A DNA stretch of 14,347 bases from JBDRDI01 sp043820875 (lineage in GTDB: Bacteria; Patescibacteriota; Patescibacteriia; Patescibacteriales; UBA12075), in contig JBDRDI010000053.1 of NCBI GenBank assembly GCA_043820875.1, positions 1-14,347 on the forward strand, written 5' to 3'. Positions 1-7,250 of the stretch are shown piece after piece. Under the pieces are notes generated by a model. The model was not told the DNA's origin. It saw nothing but the letters and a program-made list of their open reading frames with translations, and did no database searches. The position numbers and the translations under genes were made by a program. The stretch's first letter is position 1; each line of letters starts with the position of its first letter.

Positions 1-10
1 TATTATAAAT

Positions 11-16
11 TATAAT
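11..16 (+). promoter_or_regulatory. Probable -10 box of greA
   Basis: A perfect TATAAT lies 12 nt before the first greA ATG. Transcription would begin near position 23, leaving a leader of only about 6 to 12 nt with no Shine-Dalgarno sequence. The matching -35 would lie beyond the window edge, so only half of the promoter is visible. The surroundings are almost pure A/T, which raises the chance of a random match. Confidence 0.4.
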
Positions 17-28
17 ATTTAATATTTT

Positions 29-493
29 ATGATTATGCCGGACCAAATTATTTCACAAGAAGGATACGATAAACTAAATAAAGAATCGGAATATTTAAAA
101 AACGTGAAGCGAAGAGAAATCGCGGATCGCATCCAGTCCGCCAAAGACATGGGGGATTTAAGCGAGAACGCCGAATATTCCGAAGCCAAAGACGCCCAAG
201 CTTTTAACGAGGGTCGTATTGCGGAAATAAAACAAATGCTAAAGACCTTAACAGTCGTTAATAACGGCGGCTCAAATGGTAACATTGCCATGGGTTCAAA
301 AGTCACGGCTGTTTGTAATAATAAAGAAAAGTTATTCACAATAGTAAGTTTTAATGAGGCTGATCCGCCGGAAGGAAAAATTTCCAATGAATCGCCTCTG
401 GGCCGGGCCTTTTTGGATAAAAAAACAGGCGATAAGGTCAAAGTTGTCACGCCCAAGGGGGAAGTGGAATATAAAATAACAAAAATTGAATAA
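29..493 (+). CDS. greA: Transcription elongation factor GreA
   Basis: The product binds RNA polymerase through the secondary channel and stimulates cleavage of backtracked transcripts. Its 154 residues are close to the family's usual size of about 158. Residues 10-77 form the N-terminal coiled coil; its tip carries GDLSENAEY, and D43 and E46 match the acidic tip pair (D41 and E44 in E. coli) that coordinates the catalytic Mg2+. Residues 85-154 form the FKBP-like C-terminal domain with the conserved SPLGRAFLDKKTGDKV segment. The ATG at 29 is used; the ATG at 35 would remove two residues and is equally possible, because neither has a ribosome binding site. A second, broken greA-family gene lies at 13743-14243, so this copy is probably the functional one. 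Confidence 0.96.
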   Translation: MIMPDQIISQEGYDKLNKESEYLKNVKRREIADRIQSAKDMGDLSENAEYSEAKDAQAFNEGRIAEIKQMLKTLTVVNNGGSNGNIAMGSKVTAVCNNKEKLFTIVSFNEADPPEGKISNESPLGRAFLDKKTGDKVKVVTPKGEVEYKITKIE

Positions 494-502
494 CAAATTT
501 TT

Positions 503-531
503 TTGACTTTCAATTCAAAATAAATTATAAT
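503..531 (+). promoter_or_regulatory. Sigma-70 promoter for lysS and downstream genes
   Basis: TTGACT (503-508) and TATAAT (526-531) are separated by exactly 17 nt, near-ideal sigma-70 geometry. Transcription should begin near 537-538, at the left edge of a 7-bp inverted repeat. The promoter probably drives lysS and the closely spaced genes that follow. Confidence 0.75.
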
Positions 532-536
532 AAAGG

Positions 537-556
537 CAGGTTTTAAACCTGTTTTT
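537..556 (+). terminator. Short hairpin with T-run between greA and lysS
   Basis: CAGGTTT and AAACCTG form a perfect 7-bp inverted repeat about one T, followed by five T residues. A real hairpin would open several inner pairs to make a loop, so the stem is weak. It could be the terminator of greA. However, the predicted lysS start site sits at its left edge, so it could equally be a 5'-terminal stem-loop of the lysS mRNA or a weak attenuator. Confidence 0.45.
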
Positions 557-569
557 ATTATATATTTTT

Positions 570-2033
570 ATGCCAAACGAAAAAGTAAGTGAATATGGTG
601 ATCGCTTGCAAAAGCTTGCGGAGCTAAAAGAGATGGGTATTAATCCATATCCATCAAAAACAAACCGAACGCATCAAATTAAGAGTGTTTTGGATGATTT
701 TGGACAGTTGGAAAAAAAGAAGACGAGCCTTGTTTTGGCTGGTCGTCTTATGAGCCAAAGAGGCCATGGGAATTTGACTTTTGGTAATATTCAGGACGGT
801 AGTGGAAAAATTCAGATTGCTTTATCCAAAAAAGAAATCGGCGCGGAAAATTATAAAATATTTACAAAATTAATTGATATCGGAGATTTTATTGAAATAA
901 AGGGAGTTTGTTTTTTGACTCACAAGGGCGAAAAAAGTATCATGACAGAGAAGTGGATGTTGCTATCCAAGGCACTCCGGCCATTGCCGGAGAAGTGGCA
1001 CGGTTTACAAAACGAAGAAGAAAGATATAGAAAAAGATATCTAGACTTATTGATTAATAATGAATTAAAAGAAATATTTAAGAAAAAAGAAAAATTTTGG
1101 GAAACCACGCGGCAGTTTATGAAAAACAGAGGATTTACTGAGGTGGAAACGCCAACTCTAGAGACAACCACTGGCGGGGCTGAAGCCAATCCTTTTATCA
1201 CTCATCACAATGATTTGAATTTGGATCTTTATCTGCGAATATCCATCGGCGAGCTGTGGCATAAAAGATTAATGGCGGCCGGTTATGAAAAAACTTTTGA
1301 AATTGGCCGAATGTACAGAAACGAGGGGAGCAGTCCCGACCATTTGCAAGAATTCACCAATATGGAATTTTATTGGGCTTATGCGAATTATGAAGATGGC
1401 ATGAAATTTTCCAAAGAATTGTTTCAGACAATTGCTCGTGAAGTTTTTGGAAAAACAAAATTCAAGACGCGTGGTTATGAATTTGACTTGGCAGGGGAGT
1501 GGAAAAAAATTGATTATCAGAAAGAAATATTAAAACAAACCAAAATTGATATTTTGAAAGCTACCGAGGATGAGATAAAAAAGAAATTAAAACAACTTAA
1601 TATTAAATATGAAGGAACGAATAAAGAACGTCTTGTTGACAGTCTTTGGAAATATTGCCGAAAAACCATCAACGGTCCGGCATTTTTGGTTAATCATCCA
1701 AAATTGGTTTCTCCACTCGCGAAAGAAGACGAAAAAAAGCGCGAGCTTACAGAAAGATTCCAGATCATTATCGCCGGTTCGGAAGCAGGCAACGGATATT
1801 CAGAATTAAATAATCCGGTTGAGCAAAAAAAGAGATTTGAAATTCAACAAAAACTTTTGGAAGGCGGCGATAAAGAAGCTATGATGCCTGATTGGGAATT
1901 TGTGGAAATGGTTGAATATGGTATGCCACCGACTTGCGGATTTGGATTTGGGGAAAGGTTATTTTGTTTTTTGGCTGATATATCCGCGCGTGAAGCAACT
2001 TTGTTTCCGTTAATGAAGCCAAAAAATAAATAA
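570..2033 (+). CDS. lysS: Lysyl-tRNA synthetase, class II
   Basis: This cytoplasmic enzyme charges tRNA-Lys. The 487 residues match the usual LysS length. An N-terminal OB-fold for anticodon binding covers about 52-135, including AGRLMSQRGHGNLTFGNIQD. The class II catalytic core covers about 150-487. Motif 2 is FEIGRMYRNEG (243-253), continuing to EFTNMEFYWAY, with R250 as the ATP-contacting arginine. Motif 3 is GFGFGERLF (457-465), ending in the typical LFPLMKP tail; family members more often have D than E before this arginine. The ATG at 570 has no Shine-Dalgarno but is the first ATG after a strong promoter. It probably leads a transcript that continues into serS, alr, ddl and ftsQ. Confidence 0.97.
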   Translation: MPNEKVSEYGDRLQKLAELKEMGINPYPSKTNRTHQIKSVLDDFGQLEKKKTSLVLAGRLMSQRGHGNLTFGNIQDGSGKIQIALSKKEIGAENYKIFTKLIDIGDFIEIKGVCFLTHKGEKSIMTEKWMLLSKALRPLPEKWHGLQNEEERYRKRYLDLLINNELKEIFKKKEKFWETTRQFMKNRGFTEVETPTLETTTGGAEANPFITHHNDLNLDLYLRISIGELWHKRLMAAGYEKTFEIGRMYRNEGSSPDHLQEFTNMEFYWAYANYEDGMKFSKELFQTIAREVFGKTKFKTRGYEFDLAGEWKKIDYQKEILKQTKIDILKATEDEIKKKLKQLNIKYEGTNKERLVDSLWKYCRKTINGPAFLVNHPKLVSPLAKEDEKKRELTERFQIIIAGSEAGNGYSELNNPVEQKKRFEIQQKLLEGGDKEAMMPDWEFVEMVEYGMPPTCGFGFGERLFCFLADISAREATLFPLMKPKNK

Positions 2034-2062
2034 GAAATTATAGACGGTACATATTCAAAATT

Positions 2063-2671
2063 ATGATAAAAGCAATTATCAGTTTTTTTATTATTGCTAC
2101 AATAACAATAAGCGGTTATTTTTTTATGCACCGAACAATTACGATTGATTTGGACTCAGAGCAAAAAGAAATCAAGATACCGGTAAACGCGGAAAAGTTG
2201 GAATTAAGAGTTGGCGATTGGTCCAAAACTTTCACAGAAGAAGGTAGGCTGGAAAGCGAATCTTTTTATGTAAAATATTTGCACAATGAGCCTTCGTGGC
2301 TGTCTTCCGCCAAAGGACTTCCTGAAAGTTTTTACGGAGTCTCTCTAAAAGCCTATTCAGCGGAAGATACTGAAAAAATAAAATTCATAGGATATGGAGG
2401 AAAAATTGTTTTGAAAAACAGCGTTGACTTTCCGGAAGATATAACAATTTCAATATTACCGGCCAATGAAAAAGTACGAGAAGAAATGAAAAAAATTTAC
2501 AGAGGCGCTGTTATTCAGCTTGAGGGATTAAAATTCATACCGGATAAAATTTACAGACTTGGCGTTGAATATTCAAGTTATGACATAAGAGAAACCGGTC
2601 CTGAAGATTTGAACCTTCTTTATGTGACAAATATTAAAATTATTGATTGGTTAAATTATTATCATAAATAA
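2063..2671 (+). CDS. Unknown membrane-anchored extracytoplasmic protein
   Basis: I do not recognise this 202-residue protein. Residues 3-21 are a single hydrophobic segment preceded by a lysine, so it is probably an N-terminal anchor or signal sequence with the rest outside the membrane. There is no lipobox cysteine. The remainder alternates hydrophobic and charged residues like a beta-rich domain and contains no cysteine, so it needs no disulphides. It starts 29 nt after lysS and ends 3 nt before serS, so it is almost certainly co-transcribed with two tRNA synthetases. Its location suggests a cell-envelope role, unrelated to charging of tRNA. No Shine-Dalgarno is visible before the ATG at 2063. 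Confidence 0.75.
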   Translation: MIKAIISFFIIATITISGYFFMHRTITIDLDSEQKEIKIPVNAEKLELRVGDWSKTFTEEGRLESESFYVKYLHNEPSWLSSAKGLPESFYGVSLKAYSAEDTEKIKFIGYGGKIVLKNSVDFPEDITISILPANEKVREEMKKIYRGAVIQLEGLKFIPDKIYRLGVEYSSYDIRETGPEDLNLLYVTNIKIIDWLNYYHK

Positions 2672-2674
2672 ATT

Positions 2675-3943
2675 ATGTTAGACATAAAATACATTAGAGA
2701 AAATAAGGAGGAAGTACAAAAAAATTGCGATAATCGTTCGGCAAATGTTGACGTTAACGCCTTGCTTAAGCTTGATGAAGAAAAACGCAATCTTGAAACA
2801 GAAATCAGCGCTTTACGCGGAAAAAGGAAAAGCGGTTCAAAAACAAAACCGACAGAAAAGGAAATAATAGAGATAAAAAAAATAAATGAGGAAATAAAAC
2901 TGAAAGAGCAGCGCCAAGACGCGGTAAGTAAAAAATTCAGAACTATGATTCTGTCAATGCCGAATTTGACTCATCCGGAAGTAAAGACAAGCAACGAAGA
3001 AAATGACAATCTGGTCATGGAATCATATAAAGAGCCGAAAAAATTTGATTTTGAATTTAAGGATCACGTTTCTTTGGCAAACGACTTGGATTTGATTGAT
3101 TTTGACAGAGGAATAAAGGTGGCTGGCGCGAAATTTTATTATTTGAAAAATGAATTAGCCTTAATGGAATTTGCTTTAATTCAATATGTTTTGAGTATCG
3201 CCACAAAGCGCGGATTTACACCCTTTATAACTCCTGACTTGGCAAAGCGCGAAGTTTTGGAAGGATTGGGGTTCAACCCAAGGGGAGATTCAACACAAAT
3301 ATATAATATTGAAAACACCGATTTGAGTTTGATTGGTACGGCGGAAATTACTATGGGTGGATATCATATGAACGAGGTTTTTGACGAATCCGAACTCCCA
3401 AAAAAATATGTGGCGGTTTCACATTGTTTTCGCACCGAATCCGGAAGTTATTCCAAATTTTCCAAAGGTATATTCCGCGTTCATCAATTTACCAAAGTTG
3501 AGATGTTTCAATATACGACTCCTGATCAAAGCGAAAAAGCGCATCAAGAGCTTCTGGAAATTGAAAAAGAAATTTTTAAGGGCCTTGATATACCTTTCAG
3601 AATTATTGACCATTGTACGGCTGACTTGGGCTGTCCGTCATACAGAACTTTTGATATAGAAGTTTGGATGCCCGGAAAACCCGGTGAAAAAGGAATGGGT
3701 GCTTGGGCCGAAGCCACCTCCACTTCAAATTGTACGGACTATCAATCACGTGGTCTGAATATTAAATATAAAGATAAAGCCGGGAATAAAAATTTTGTGC
3801 ATACACTTAACGGCACTGCAGTGGCGATGAGCAGAGCATTGATCGCCATTATGGAAAATTATCAGCAAAAAGACGGCAGTATTATTGTTCCAAAAGTTTT
3901 GAGGGAATTTATGACTGGCAAGAAAAAAATTATTAAAAAATAA
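2675..3943 (+). CDS. serS: Seryl-tRNA synthetase
   Basis: This enzyme charges tRNA-Ser, and usually also tRNA-Sec where that exists. The 422 residues are of normal length. Residues 27-100 form the long antiparallel coiled-coil arm that recognises the long variable arm of tRNA-Ser. The class II core follows. Motif 2 includes FRTESG (252-257) and IFRVHQFTKVEMF (266-278). Motif 3 is LNGTAVAMSRALIAIMENYQ (378-397), where most bacterial enzymes have LNGSGLAVGR. The GTAEI segment (221-225) belongs to the serine/ATP pocket. The ATG follows the upstream gene by only 3 nt without a Shine-Dalgarno, suggesting coupled translation. Confidence 0.97.
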   Translation: MLDIKYIRENKEEVQKNCDNRSANVDVNALLKLDEEKRNLETEISALRGKRKSGSKTKPTEKEIIEIKKINEEIKLKEQRQDAVSKKFRTMILSMPNLTHPEVKTSNEENDNLVMESYKEPKKFDFEFKDHVSLANDLDLIDFDRGIKVAGAKFYYLKNELALMEFALIQYVLSIATKRGFTPFITPDLAKREVLEGLGFNPRGDSTQIYNIENTDLSLIGTAEITMGGYHMNEVFDESELPKKYVAVSHCFRTESGSYSKFSKGIFRVHQFTKVEMFQYTTPDQSEKAHQELLEIEKEIFKGLDIPFRIIDHCTADLGCPSYRTFDIEVWMPGKPGEKGMGAWAEATSTSNCTDYQSRGLNIKYKDKAGNKNFVHTLNGTAVAMSRALIAIMENYQQKDGSIIVPKVLREFMTGKKKIIKK

Positions 3944-3945
3944 TC

Positions 3946-3950
3946 GAGGA
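3946..3950 (+). promoter_or_regulatory. Shine-Dalgarno of alr
   Basis: GAGGA lies 7 nt before the alr ATG, between the serS stop and alr. It is one of the few clear ribosome binding sites in the window and fixes the alr start at 3958. Confidence 0.6.
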
Positions 3951-3957
3951 TATATAG

Positions 3958-5067
3958 ATGAATTACTCACACAGTCAATCGCGCTTAGAAATAAATTTAA
4001 GAGATTTAAATGATAATTTTTTAAACATTAGAAAAAAAATCGGCGCCAGAAAAATAATGGCCGTGGTAAAAGCCGATGCTTATGGCCATGGCATGAAAGA
4101 GTGCGTCAGGAGTTTAAATTCGCTTGAAAACGGGCCGGAATATTATGCGGTAGCGACAGTTGATGAGGCCATAGAACTTAAAAAACATATTGGCAAACAA
4201 CAAATTTTATTATTGGAGCCGATTAATCAAAAAAATTGCAGCATATTAAAAAATAATATTATACCAACGGTTTTTAATCTGGGCCATGTTGAATATTTAA
4301 AAAAATTAAATAAAAAAATAAAAATACATATTAAAATTGATACGGGCATGAAAGATTTCGGCATTGATTATCGCGAAGCAGTTGATTTTTTTAAAATAAT
4401 TTCCAGTAAACCTTGGATTCAAATTGACGGCGTATATTCGCATTTTGCTACATCCGACGAGAAAGACAAAACTTTTGCCATAAAACAGCTCGGACGATTT
4501 AAAAAAATAATTAAAACATTAAAAAAAATCGGTATAAATTACGGTTTGGCGCACATGGCAAATAGCGGAGCTATTCTTAATCTGAAAGATTCTTATTTCA
4601 ACATGGTCAGACCGGGATTGATAATCTATGGTTATTATCCGTCGGATTATGTTTTAAAATCAATAAAAATAAAACCGACAATGTCTCTGCACTCTGAGGT
4701 GTCCGAAATAAAAAAAATAAAGAAAAACGAATCAGTAAGTTACGGCAGGAGATTTATCGCTAATGATAGCTCAAAAATAGCAGTTATCCCTGTCGGATAT
4801 GCTGACGGCGCAAGAAGGGGATTATCGAACAAAATCAAGGTTATTATTAATGGAAAATTTTACCAGCAGATTGGGACAATACAAATGGACAAAATGATAG
4901 TTGATATAGGTAAAAATAAAGTAGATATTAATGACAAAGTTATCTTAATCGGAGAAGATAAAAACAAAAAAATAAGCGTTGAAGAATGGGCCAGACTGTT
5001 AAATACAATTTCCTACGAAATCATCTGTGGATTTGGAAAAAGAATTGAACGGATTTATAGAAATTAA
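3958..5067 (+). CDS. alr: Alanine racemase (PLP-dependent)
   Basis: The enzyme interconverts L- and D-alanine for peptidoglycan; its D-alanine would feed the ddl product encoded next. The 369 residues fit the fold-III PLP barrel followed by a beta domain. VVKADAYGHG (36-45) carries the PLP lysine K38. Y262 in SYGRR is the second catalytic base and R218 in MVRPGL the pyridine-nitrogen arginine. The C-terminal YEIICGFGKRIERIYR is typical. KIDTGM (126-131) retains the usually carbamylated lysine, but the next conserved arginine (R136 in the Geobacillus enzyme, in the pattern GMxRxG) is D133 here (GMKDFG), which is unusual. The ATG at 3958 has GAGGA 7 nt upstream. The gene lies 14 nt after serS and 4 nt before ddl. 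Confidence 0.95.
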   Translation: MNYSHSQSRLEINLRDLNDNFLNIRKKIGARKIMAVVKADAYGHGMKECVRSLNSLENGPEYYAVATVDEAIELKKHIGKQQILLLEPINQKNCSILKNNIIPTVFNLGHVEYLKKLNKKIKIHIKIDTGMKDFGIDYREAVDFFKIISSKPWIQIDGVYSHFATSDEKDKTFAIKQLGRFKKIIKTLKKIGINYGLAHMANSGAILNLKDSYFNMVRPGLIIYGYYPSDYVLKSIKIKPTMSLHSEVSEIKKIKKNESVSYGRRFIANDSSKIAVIPVGYADGARRGLSNKIKVIINGKFYQQIGTIQMDKMIVDIGKNKVDINDKVILIGEDKNKKISVEEWARLLNTISYEIICGFGKRIERIYRN

Positions 5068-5071
5068 TTTT

Positions 5072-6121
5072 ATGAAAAAAAAGAATATAGCCGTGATATT
5101 CGGCGGCAAATCCGGTGAACATGAAGTCTCGATTTCTTCCGCGCGTGGCATAATTAAAAATTTAGATAATAAAAAATATAATATTATTCCGGTTGCTATT
5201 TTAAAAACAGGGGAGTGGTTGACGCATCAGGCCGCGCAGGAATATTTAATTTCAGATATTAAGTCTTATAACGGCGAAAAAAAGAAAATATCATGGAACG
5301 GTTTTTCGGATTTTGTCCGTGATAGCCATAAAATTGATTTTGTTTTTCCAATTACACACGGTTCTTTCGGTGAAGATGGAAAACTTCAGGGTCTTTTGGA
5401 CATGCTCGGATTGCCTTATTTATTTTCTGGATGCTTGGCAAGCGCCGTAGCCATGGACAAATCAAAGACCAAAATAATTTTGAAAAATGCTGGCGTACCG
5501 GTTTTGGAAGATGTCATAATTAACAAACAAGAAGAAATAAATTTAAATAAAATCATAAAAAAATTGAATTTTCCGATTGTTGTTAAGCCCTTAGAATTAG
5601 GATCATCTGTTGGAATTTCAATCGCCAAGACAAAAAAAGACTTGAAGACGGGAATTAATAAAGCTTTTCAATATGGGGAAAGAGTCATGTTGGAAAAATT
5701 CGCGCGTGGCAAAGAATTTACGGTTTCAGTTATGGGGAGAAAAGAGCTTGTTGCCTTGTCGATCATTGAAATAATACCAAAAATATCGGAGTTTTATGAC
5801 TATAAAGCAAAATATAAAACAGGTGGTAGCAAACATGTTTGCCCGGCGCGCATTTCAAAAAAAATAAAATCAGAGTTGGAAAAATACGCGATTAAAGCAT
5901 TCCGAGAAATCGGTTGCCGAGATTTGGCCAGGGCGGATTTTATCATTGAAGAGGAGAGCGGTAAAATCTACTTTATTGAGATAAATACTATACCGGGCAT
6001 GACGTCAACTTCTTTGGCACCTGAAGCGGCGAGAGAAGTGGGGATGGATTTTGGAAATTTTTTAGACAAGTTAATAAATAAATATGAGATTCAGACGAGG
6101 CGGAAAAAAAATAAAAAATAA
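5072..6121 (+). CDS. ddl: D-alanine--D-alanine ligase
   Basis: This cytoplasmic ATP-grasp ligase joins two D-alanines for the muropeptide stem. The frame is open from an earlier ATG at 5027, but that would overlap alr by 41 nt. The protein from 5072 starts as MKKKNIAVIFGGKSGEHEVS, the standard Ddl N-terminus, and gives 349 residues. Visible signatures are THGSFGEDG (95-103), SAVAMDK (124-130), the ATP-grasp KPLELGSSVG (172-181), FYDYKAKY (241-248), the metal-binding EINTIPGMTSTSL (303-315) and APEAA. The C-terminus ends in a short lysine/arginine-rich tail, possibly because the end of the gene overlaps the ftsQ start region. It follows alr by 4 nt, so D-Ala production and D-Ala-D-Ala ligation are probably co-expressed. 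Confidence 0.97.
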   Translation: MKKKNIAVIFGGKSGEHEVSISSARGIIKNLDNKKYNIIPVAILKTGEWLTHQAAQEYLISDIKSYNGEKKKISWNGFSDFVRDSHKIDFVFPITHGSFGEDGKLQGLLDMLGLPYLFSGCLASAVAMDKSKTKIILKNAGVPVLEDVIINKQEEINLNKIIKKLNFPIVVKPLELGSSVGISIAKTKKDLKTGINKAFQYGERVMLEKFARGKEFTVSVMGRKELVALSIIEIIPKISEFYDYKAKYKTGGSKHVCPARISKKIKSELEKYAIKAFREIGCRDLARADFIIEEESGKIYFIEINTIPGMTSTSLAPEAAREVGMDFGNFLDKLINKYEIQTRRKKNKK

Positions 6122-6128
6122 CAGGGGA

Positions 6129-6959
6129 ATGCGATATAATTCAAAAGATTATTCAAATCCATTTTTTGACAAGAAAAGAAAGACAAATAAAAAGAATAAA
6201 AAATTTAAATCAATAAAAATAATATTTATTCTTTTTGTTGTTACTATTGTGTCAGCTCTGTGGTTTTTTATTTATTCCGATTATTTTTCAATAAAAAATA
6301 TCAATGTGACAAACTCCAGCGATGTCGGAGTAATGCTTGTTAATCAAGACGATCTGAAGCAAATGGCGCAAAATGACGTTGATTCCGGATTTTTGGTGAT
6401 TTTGCCCAAAAAAAATATATTTTTATTTAATACAGACGATCTGAAAAACAAATTTGATGAAGTTTATTCTTTTGATTATCTAAAAATAACAAAAAAACTT
6501 CCGGATTCCTTGGAGATTGAGTACGTGGAAAGAAATTATTCTTTGATCTGGCTTGAAGACGATAGATATTATTATATGGACGAAGACGGATATATTGCCT
6601 TGTCATTGGAAGAAGGCGAAATTATATATAAAAAGTATCCTGTAATGCAAAATTTATCAAATTTAAAATTATCCGACAACAAGACGCCGGTTGAAAAGAA
6701 ATATTTGGATTATGGGCTAAAACTTTTTGAAAAATTGGGAGAGTATGGCGAATTTGAAATTGACAAATTTTTTATTGACAACGAAACAGATTCAATCAAG
6801 GTTATTTTAAAAAAGGGTCCAATGGTTTATTTTAACACCGAAGCTGACATTGATAAACAAATTACAAAATTGATAGTAATTAAGCAAGAATTAAAAAATT
6901 ATTTTGATGAAAAATTATATATTGACTTGAGAATCGGCGAGAGTGTTTACTATAAATAA
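6129..6959 (+). CDS. ftsQ: Cell division protein FtsQ/DivIB-like
   Basis: FtsQ is a bitopic divisome protein linking early and late division proteins. From this start the product has 276 residues: a lysine-rich cytoplasmic tail (1-29), one transmembrane helix (about 30-49) and an extracytoplasmic part. A POTRA domain begins at FSIKNINV (53-60). The FtsQ pattern follows, with KKLPDSLEIEYVERNYSLIW and then YYYMDEDGYIAL. I chose the ATG at 6129, 7 nt after ddl, by analogy with the 3 to 14 nt gaps upstream; AGGGGA lies directly before it, too close for normal spacing. An ATG at 6084 would add 15 basic residues and overlap ddl by 38 nt, and cannot be excluded. The expected partners ftsA and ftsZ are not in the window. 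Confidence 0.85.
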   Translation: MRYNSKDYSNPFFDKKRKTNKKNKKFKSIKIIFILFVVTIVSALWFFIYSDYFSIKNINVTNSSDVGVMLVNQDDLKQMAQNDVDSGFLVILPKKNIFLFNTDDLKNKFDEVYSFDYLKITKKLPDSLEIEYVERNYSLIWLEDDRYYYMDEDGYIALSLEEGEIIYKKYPVMQNLSNLKLSDNKTPVEKKYLDYGLKLFEKLGEYGEFEIDKFFIDNETDSIKVILKKGPMVYFNTEADIDKQITKLIVIKQELKNYFDEKLYIDLRIGESVYYK

Positions 6960-6977
6960 TTAAATAATCATAACTTT

Positions 6978-7142
6978 ATGGACGCAGTAGCGTTTAAAAT
7001 CGTATTTGGTTTAGCTATATTGGTATTTTGCGCGATTATTATCGGTATCTTCTTGCTATTCATAAAATTTCTACTTCTGTTCAATCCGGATATAACCATT
7101 ATGGGATTAAAGATGATGCTGGCGGATCAGCTTCTTTATTAG
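6978..7142 (+). CDS. Small single-helix membrane protein (54 aa)
   Basis: This short frame lies 18 nt after ftsQ. It encodes MDAVAFK, then an almost continuous hydrophobic stretch (about 8-36), then LFNPDITIMGLKMMLADQLLY, ending at TAG. The long hydrophobic segment after a short N-terminus points to a membrane protein with a short amphipathic tail. I do not recognise the family. Its spacing and orientation suggest co-transcription with ftsQ, and a role at the membrane near the divisome is possible but unproven. There is no Shine-Dalgarno; the next candidate frames in this stretch are out of phase and less hydrophobic. Confidence 0.6.
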   Translation: MDAVAFKIVFGLAILVFCAIIIGIFLLFIKFLLLFNPDITIMGLKMMLADQLLY

Positions 7143-7178
7143 CTATATTAAACCACAACATTTCAGCCTTATTCCTAC

Positions 7179-7216
7179 ATAATACTTCGGTTAATCTACA
7201 TTATGCGAAGTATTAT
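7179..7216. other. dif-like Xer recombination site
   Basis: A 28-bp core at 7184-7211 has Xer-site architecture. Left arm ACTTCGGTTAA (11 bp), centre TCTACA (6 bp), right arm TTATGCGAAGT (11 bp). The right arm reversed is ACTTCGCATAA, matching the left arm at 9 of 11 positions. The outer parts extend the palindrome: ATAATACTTCG (7179-7189) and CGAAGTATTAT (7206-7216) are perfect reverse complements. Compared from memory with Bacillus subtilis dif, ACTTC, the AA before the centre, TTATG and the last T coincide, about 19 of 28 positions. It lies 39 bp before a tyrosine recombinase gene. Single-Xer systems such as XerS and XerH often have their site beside the gene. Confidence 0.7.
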
Positions 7217-7244
7217 ATACATCGATTCCCCACTGTGTTATAAT
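7216..7244 (+). promoter_or_regulatory. Extended -10 promoter of the Xer gene (leaderless)
   Basis: TATAAT at 7239-7244 is preceded by TG one base away (7236-7237), an extended -10. TATACA (7216-7221) at 17-nt spacing is a 4/6 match for a -35. Six bases separate the box from the ATG, so the start site coincides with the A of the start codon. The -35 abuts the dif-like site, so recombinase binding there could repress its own gene. Confidence 0.65.
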
Positions 7245-7250
7245 AGAACC

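Noticed and set aside
7028..7243. Open frame of 71 codons between ftsQ and xer on the plus strand
   Set aside because: It overlaps the more plausible 54-residue membrane frame in another phase, runs through the dif-like palindrome and xer promoter, and its product is not protein-like.
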